Shown one piece after another: positions 60,138 through 64,000 of a stretch of DNA of 64,000 nt. The first letter of the stretch is position 1, and every line of letters begins with the position of its first letter. The notes beneath the pieces are model-generated. The model made no database searches, was not told the DNA's origin, and was given only the letters and a program-made list of their open reading frames with translations. A program made the position numbers and the translations under genes. The DNA is from an uncultured Clostridia bacterium (lineage in GTDB: Bacteria > Bacillota > Clostridia > Oscillospirales > Acutalibacteraceae). Where the stretch lies: the NCBI GenBank assembly GCA_930990065.1, contig CAKNOA010000002.1, positions 24,250-88,249 on the forward strand, in the 5' to 3' direction.

Positions 60138-61054
60138 TTCGTCTATCGGGAAAAAAGAATGGATTTGTGGATTTGCTCTTCTTTCTGCTGGGCGGATGTC
60201 TGTGTTCGCTGGCGGTGAATATGTTCACGTCTCCCAACAACATCGCGCCCGGCGGCCTGACGGGTGTGGGCATTATTTTGCGGTATTTGTTCCAGACCCC
60301 GGTGGGCGCGGTGAACATGCTGCTGAATATCCCCATTTTCATCTGGGCCTTTATCGAAATCGGGTATAAATTGGTGGGTAAAAGCCTGCTGGCGGTGGTC
60401 ATCTGCTCCCTGTTTATCGATTTGGGCGCTATGATCATCCCGCCTTATAAGGGCGACATGCTGCTGGCGGCGGTGTTCGGCGGCGCCCTGGAAGGGCTGG
60501 GGCTGGCGCTGTTCCTCATGCGCGGCAGCACCACCGGCGGCACCGATTTGGTGGCCCGGCTGCTGTCGCACCGGCACCGGCACTTGTCCGTGGGCAAGCT
60601 GCTCATGGGCATTGATGTGATTGTGGTCATCTTTTCCATGTTGGCCTATAAAAGCCCCGAAAGCGCGCTGTATGCCGTGATTGCCATTTTTGTCAGCACC
60701 CATATGATCGATTCGGTGCTGTACGGAACCTCCAACGGCACGGGCAAGCTGTATTTTATCCTGTCGGAAAAATACGAGGGTATTTCCCGCCGTATTTTGG
60801 AAGATTTGGACCGTGGGGTCACCCTGATCCCCGATAAGGGCGGCTACAGCGGCCTGCCGGGGGAAATGATTTTGTGCGCTGTGCGCCGGCATGAAGTGAC
60901 GCGGATCAACGAAATTATCTATGAAGAAGACCCCGATGCGTTTGTCATCGTGGGCGAAGCCGGGGAAATCACCGGCGAAGGGTTCCACCCCTCCCGCTCG
61001 GAAGATACCACTCTGCGCCAGCTGATCCAGCGCCTCCGTCATAAAAAGTCCTGA
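60134..61054 (+). CDS. YitT-family membrane protein
   Basis: 306 residues: five or six transmembrane helices (DUF161 repeats, with FTSPNNIAPGGLTGVGIIL and MRGSTTGGTDLVARLL) and a C-terminal cytoplasmic DUF2179 domain (LIPDKGGYSGLPGEMILCAV). The family is widespread in Firmicutes and of uncertain function, possibly transport. It starts on the mrnC stop (ATGA). Confidence 0.92.
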   Translation: MIRLSGKKNGFVDLLFFLLGGCLCSLAVNMFTSPNNIAPGGLTGVGIILRYLFQTPVGAVNMLLNIPIFIWAFIEIGYKLVGKSLLAVVICSLFIDLGAMIIPPYKGDMLLAAVFGGALEGLGLALFLMRGSTTGGTDLVARLLSHRHRHLSVGKLLMGIDVIVVIFSMLAYKSPESALYAVIAIFVSTHMIDSVLYGTSNGTGKLYFILSEKYEGISRRILEDLDRGVTLIPDKGGYSGLPGEMILCAVRRHEVTRINEIIYEEDPDAFVIVGEAGEITGEGFHPSRSEDTTLRQLIQRLRHKKS

Positions 61055-61059
61055 ACCGC

Positions 61060-61097
61060 AAAAAAGCCGGCCCTTTTTTTAAAAGGCCGGCTTTTTT
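61060..61097. terminator. Bidirectional terminator
   Basis: AAAAAAGCCGGCC pairs with GGCCGGCTTTTTT around a T/A-rich loop. It lies between the yitT-like gene and the converging small repeat gene and can serve both. Confidence 0.95.
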
Positions 61098-61108
61098 GGC
61101 ATAGGGAA

Positions 61109-61315
61109 TCAGCGGCAGTTCTGCGAAGAGTGGTCACAGTTCTGGCCGTCCTGGGGCATCAGGTTCTGCCCGGCTTTGTTCATGCCGGTTTTGTTGTTCA
61201 TGCCGCCCTGGCCGTTTTTGTTCAACCCGGATTTGTTCATCCCCGACTTATTCATGCCGGATTTGTTCATCCCGTTTTCGCTGGGGCTCGGCTGATTCAT
61301 ATTCTGGTTTTTCAT
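61109..61315 (-). CDS. Small Met/Asn/Gly/Lys repeat protein
   Basis: 68 residues, no signal peptide. The centre is a tandem of five-residue units of the form G-M-N-K-S (residues 15-35: three exact or near-exact copies, then GLNKN), with looser copies to about 47 (MNNKTGMNKAG), and a C-terminal CDHSSQNC with two cysteines. The start at 61315 has GGGAGG 11 bases upstream; an in-frame GTG at 61327 overlaps that Shine-Dalgarno. A TATAAT on the minus strand lies about 50 bases upstream. I do not recognise the family. It resembles low-complexity, possibly spore- or surface-related, small clostridial proteins, but this is a guess. Confidence 0.7.
   Translation of the reverse strand: MKNQNMNQPSPSENGMNKSGMNKSGMNKSGLNKNGQGGMNNKTGMNKAGQNLMPQDGQNCDHSSQNCR
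61175..61273 (-). repeat. 15-bp coding tandem repeat
   Basis: The G-M-N-K-S units are encoded by near-identical 15-base units; on the plus strand they read TTCATGCCGGATTTG and TTCATCCCCGACTTA-type copies. Copy number is likely to vary between strains. Confidence 0.75.
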
Positions 61316-61365
61316 AACAGGATTCACCTCCCTTTATGGGGGTAGTATGGATGGAAGAAACGGGG

Positions 61366-61371
61366 ATTATA
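61366..61371 (-). promoter_or_regulatory. Candidate -10 box of the repeat-protein gene
   Basis: TATAAT on the minus strand; the matching -35 (TGCTTT at 17 bases) is poor. Confidence 0.4.
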
Positions 61372-61396
61372 CGCCCAAAAGAAAGGAGAAAGCACC

Positions 61397-62743
61397 GTGT
61401 TTTCCGAAATTTTTTTTGATCGCATGAAGCAAATGCTGGGGGAGGAATGGGACGCCTACCAGCGCGCTATGGAAGAACCCCCGAAAAAAGGGGTACGGCT
61501 CAATACCCTAAAAGCCGATAAAGAGACTTTGCAGCGCACCCTGCCGTTCCCCCTAAACCAAACCCCGTTTTCTCCCCTGAGTTTTTCGGCGCCCGATGAC
61601 TTTCACCCCGGCCGCCATCCGCTGCACCACGCCGGTGCGTTTTATTCCCAGGAGCCTTCGGCTTCCAGCGCCGTGACGGTATTAGACCCTCAGCCCGGCG
61701 AAAAAATTCTGGATGTGTGCGCGGCCCCCGGCGGCAAATCCACCCAGATTGCCGCCCTCTTGCAGGGAAAAGGGCTCTTGTGGAGCAACGAAGTGGTGCG
61801 CAGCCGCTGCCAGGTGCTGTTATCGAACATGGAGCGCATGGGCGTGCGCAACGCCGTGATTTCCCAGGCGCCGGTGCCGCTGCTGGCGGAAAAACTGAGC
61901 GGCTTTTTTGACCGGGTGCTGGTGGACGCCCCCTGTTCCGGGGAAGGCATGTTCCGCAAGAATGACCGCGCGCTCCTGGAATGGAGCCCGGAACACGTGA
62001 CGGCCTGCGCCGACAGGCAGGTGCAAATTTTGCTGTCGGCCGCCGAATGCGTGCGGGAAGACGGGGTGCTGGTCTATTCCACCTGTACCTTTTCAAAAGA
62101 AGAAAACGAAGGGGCCGTGCGCCGCTTTTTGCAGCAGCGCCCCGATTTTGTGCAGGAAGATACCGGCGTTTCCTTTGGCCGGCCCGATTTTGACACCGGG
62201 CTGGGGCGGCGGATCTTCCCCATGGACGGCGGGGAAGGGCACTATGTGGTGCGGCTGCGCCGGGTATCCCCGGCGGCGGACGGCCCGGCACCGTTTCTCA
62301 TCCGAAAAACAAAGGGAACCGAACGAAAACTGGGTGAAGATTTCTTACAGGAAACCCTGCGGGATGTGCCAAAAGGCATGATGGACCGGCTTTTTATGCA
62401 AAAAGATAAACTTTTGCTCTTGCCCGATTTTCTGCCGGACCTTGGGGGGCTTCCCGTTTTGCGGGCCGGGGTGGAAGTGGGGCAAATACGCAAAGACCGT
62501 CTTCTGCCGGCCCACGGGTTTTACATGGCCTGCCGCCCGCAGGAACTCAGGCATGTGCTTGCATATCCGTGGGATTCGCCGCTGATTCCCCATTTTCTGC
62601 ACGGGGAAGCGGTGCCGTGGGACCAAAAAGGGTTTGCGGCCGTTGCCATCGAAGGAGTCACGGTAGGATTTGGGAAAGGCGACGGGCACATGCTCAAAAA
62701 CCATTACCCGAAAGGCCTGCGGCTGCCGGCGGCGGTGTTGTAA
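61397..62743 (+). CDS. RsmF-like rRNA cytosine-C5 methyltransferase
   Basis: A NOL1/NOP2/Sun-family m5C methyltransferase. 448 residues: SAM motif ILDVCAAPGGKSTQIAALL, the two cysteines in VDAPCSGEGMFRK and YSTCTFSKEENE, and a C-terminal RsmF-type extension (about 290-448). The start is GTG 61397 behind AAAGGAG. Target is probably 16S rRNA; RsmB is excluded by the missing N-terminal NusB domain. Confidence 0.92.
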   Translation: MFSEIFFDRMKQMLGEEWDAYQRAMEEPPKKGVRLNTLKADKETLQRTLPFPLNQTPFSPLSFSAPDDFHPGRHPLHHAGAFYSQEPSASSAVTVLDPQPGEKILDVCAAPGGKSTQIAALLQGKGLLWSNEVVRSRCQVLLSNMERMGVRNAVISQAPVPLLAEKLSGFFDRVLVDAPCSGEGMFRKNDRALLEWSPEHVTACADRQVQILLSAAECVREDGVLVYSTCTFSKEENEGAVRRFLQQRPDFVQEDTGVSFGRPDFDTGLGRRIFPMDGGEGHYVVRLRRVSPAADGPAPFLIRKTKGTERKLGEDFLQETLRDVPKGMMDRLFMQKDKLLLLPDFLPDLGGLPVLRAGVEVGQIRKDRLLPAHGFYMACRPQELRHVLAYPWDSPLIPHFLHGEAVPWDQKGFAAVAIEGVTVGFGKGDGHMLKNHYPKGLRLPAAVL

Positions 62744-62769
62744 AAAAATGAAAGATCAGATAGTTTTTC

Positions 62770-62798
62770 TTGCAATGGGGCACCGGTGGTGCTATAAT
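62770..62798 (+). promoter_or_regulatory. Sigma-A promoter of ilvE
   Basis: TTGCAA at 62770-62775, 17 bases, TATAAT at 62793-62798 with TGC before it. Confidence 0.88.
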
Positions 62799-62829
62799 GA
62801 AGACAAATTTTTGAAAAGAGGGAATTCCC

Positions 62830-63900
62830 GTGTTGGATATCAAGATTGAACGTACCCAAACGCCGAAGGCCAAACCCACCGATGAATCTCATCTCGGTTT
62901 TGGCAAGATCTTTACCGATCACATGTTCCAGATGGACTATGATCCGGAAAATGGCTGGCATGACGCCCGCATTATTCCGTATCAGCCCCTTCCCATGGAC
63001 CCGGCGTGTGTGGTTTTTCATTATGCACAGGAATGCTTTGAAGGAATGAAAGCGTACCGTACGGCGGACGACACCATTTTGTTGTTCCGTCCGGAAAAGA
63101 ATGCGGAACGGATGCAGAGCACCCACGACCGTATGTGCATGCCGCGCATCCCGGTGGATGATTTCATCCAGGCCGTGAAAACGCTGGTGGATGTGGAACG
63201 CGACTGGGTGCCCCATTCCGACGGCACCAGCCTGTACATCCGCCCGTTTACCATTGCAACGGACGTGGGCCTGGGGGTCCATGCTTCCCGCCATTATTCG
63301 TTTATGATCATCTGCTCGCCCTCCGGCGCGTATTATGCCGAAGGCCTTGACCCGGTGCGGATTTATGTCGAAGACGATTACATCCGTGCGGCGCCCGGCC
63401 TGACCGGTTTTGTCAAGTGCGGCGGCAACTATGCGGCTTCCATCAAAGCCGGCGAACTGGCCGAAGAAAAAGGCTTCTCCCAGGTGCTGTGGCTCGATGG
63501 TGTGGAACGCAAGTATGTCGAAGAAGTGGGCTCCATGAACATCTTCTTCAAGATCGACGGCAAAATCTACACGGCGGCTACCGTGGGGACCGTGCTGCCC
63601 GGCGTTACCCGCCGCAGCTGCATCGATCTGATGAAAGACTGGGGCTATGAAGTCATCGAAGGCAAGCTCGCCATCAAGACGGTGATGCAGGCGGCCCGCG
63701 ACGGCAAGCTGGAAGAAGTATTCGGTACCGGCACGGCAGCCGTGGTAAGCCCTGTCAAAGAGCTGATGTATGAAAACGAATCGGCTCACATCGGCGACGG
63801 TAAGATCGGCCCGCTGACCCAGAAACTGTACGATACCCTCACGGGCATCCAGTGGGGCAAACTGCCCGACACCAAGGGCTGGACGGTCAAAGTCGGCTAA
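62830..63900 (+). CDS. ilvE: Branched-chain amino acid aminotransferase
   Basis: PLP enzyme that interconverts Leu/Ile/Val and their keto acids. 356 residues of the fold-type IV, BCAT-like long form: the PLP lysine Lys196 in LTGFVKCGGNYAAS, YAQECFEGMKAYR, EEVGSMNIFF and GTGTAAVVSPV. Start GTG 62830 with AGAGGGA upstream. Monocistronic, own promoter. No terminator is evident in the 46 bases before the putative IS end. Confidence 0.96.
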   Translation: MLDIKIERTQTPKAKPTDESHLGFGKIFTDHMFQMDYDPENGWHDARIIPYQPLPMDPACVVFHYAQECFEGMKAYRTADDTILLFRPEKNAERMQSTHDRMCMPRIPVDDFIQAVKTLVDVERDWVPHSDGTSLYIRPFTIATDVGLGVHASRHYSFMIICSPSGAYYAEGLDPVRIYVEDDYIRAAPGLTGFVKCGGNYAASIKAGELAEEKGFSQVLWLDGVERKYVEEVGSMNIFFKIDGKIYTAATVGTVLPGVTRRSCIDLMKDWGYEVIEGKLAIKTVMQAARDGKLEEVFGTGTAAVVSPVKELMYENESAHIGDGKIGPLTQKLYDTLTGIQWGKLPDTKGWTVKVG

Positions 63901-63946
63901 TTCCCCTTTCCCTTTGTAGTATGAAAACCGCTCCTTTTCCCCAATG

Positions 63947-64000
63947 TGAACTGCACCCCATTTGTTAGACAGTATGGTATACTGGATAACAAGTGGGGTG
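63947..64000 (+). mobile_element. Putative left end of an IS3-like element, truncated by window
   Basis: The sequence TGAACTGCACCCCATTTG followed by TTAGACAGTATGG resembles the terminal inverted repeats of IS3-family (IS150-type) elements in clostridia, which begin TG and contain CTGCACCCC-AAAGTTAGACA. A TATACT lies just inside. No transposase codons are visible yet, so this is a pattern match from memory. Confidence 0.4.

Noticed and set aside
61175..61273. CRISPR-like array
   Set aside because: The repeats are contiguous 15-bp codon units in frame with a protein, with no spacers.
1..64000. tRNA, rRNA, tmRNA, SRP RNA, defence systems, prophage genes
   Set aside because: I looked through the gaps and gene products on both strands and found none that I could support.

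Overview
The window is one contiguous piece of chromosome from a GC-rich member of the Clostridia, most likely an Oscillospiraceae/Ruminococcaceae-type gut anaerobe. The basis is the Firmicutes gene orders (era-yqzL-recO, ylxM-ffh-rpsP-khpA-rimM-trmD, rplU-prp-rpmA-obgE), the low-GC-type signals (strong Shine-Dalgarno sites, TTGACA/TATAAT promoters, CIRCE, TPP riboswitch, L21 leader), Prp-type processing of L27, and clostridial families such as DUF1540, DUF4358 and YitT. Species cannot be named from the sequence alone. I saw no tRNA, rRNA, CRISPR array or prophage. The only sign of a mobile element is at the extreme right edge.

Layout. 1-12.8 kb: housekeeping genes on the plus strand (era fragment, yqzL-like, recO, mutS2, a secreted/anchored unknown, ylxM-ffh, rpsP-khpA-rimM-trmD, HPr, uvrC, rsmD-coaD, a coiled-coil protein). 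12.9-24.8 kb: a reduced division and cell-wall (dcw) cluster, mraZ-rsmH-ftsL-PBP(PASTA)-mraY-ftsW-murG-murA-ftsQ-ftsZ, without murB/C/D/E/F or ftsA. 24.8-28.7 kb: htpG behind a CIRCE operator, then an ABC half-exporter. 28.7-43.5 kb: an accessory carbohydrate region (GH42, a 2-hydroxyacid dehydrogenase, two GH3 enzymes, GH30, a type-B carboxylesterase), interrupted by a TPP-riboswitch operon for thiamine-precursor uptake (ykoE, thiY-like, ykoD, ykoC). 43.5-45 kb: two lipoproteins (DUF4358 and SGNH). 45.2-49.8 kb: a minus-strand fatty acid operon fabH-fabD-fabG-fabF-fabZ. 50-54 kb: a DUF1540 protein and a MoxR-DUF58-DUF4129 operon. 54-57.3 kb: pyrB-pyrI-sdaAB-sdaAA behind a promoter followed at once by an intrinsic terminator. 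57.3-61 kb: rplU-prp-rpmA-obgE-mrnC-yitT. 61-64 kb: a small repeat protein, an RsmF-like methyltransferase, ilvE, and the apparent left end of an IS3-like element.

How it works together. Most genes serve translation, DNA repair and envelope growth. Transcription units are compact: two -35 boxes overlap the stop codon of the preceding gene and one abuts a terminator. Control elements readable in the sequence are CIRCE/HrcA on htpG, TPP on thiamine uptake, candidate MraZ boxes on the dcw operon, an L21 leader on rplU, an attenuator-like terminator before pyrB, and an undescribed dyad in the fabH leader. The carbohydrate enzymes all lack signal peptides, so they should act on imported glycosides, yet no sugar importer or regulator lies beside them.

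The most unusual points are the ThiY-like pyrimidine-binding protein with no export signal inside an ECF-type thiamine operon, the pyrB attenuator without a recognisable PyrR site, the large imperfect RNA hairpin before the division PBP, and the Met/Asn/Lys/Ser/Gly repeat protein. None of these amounts to a clearly new defence or mobile system.
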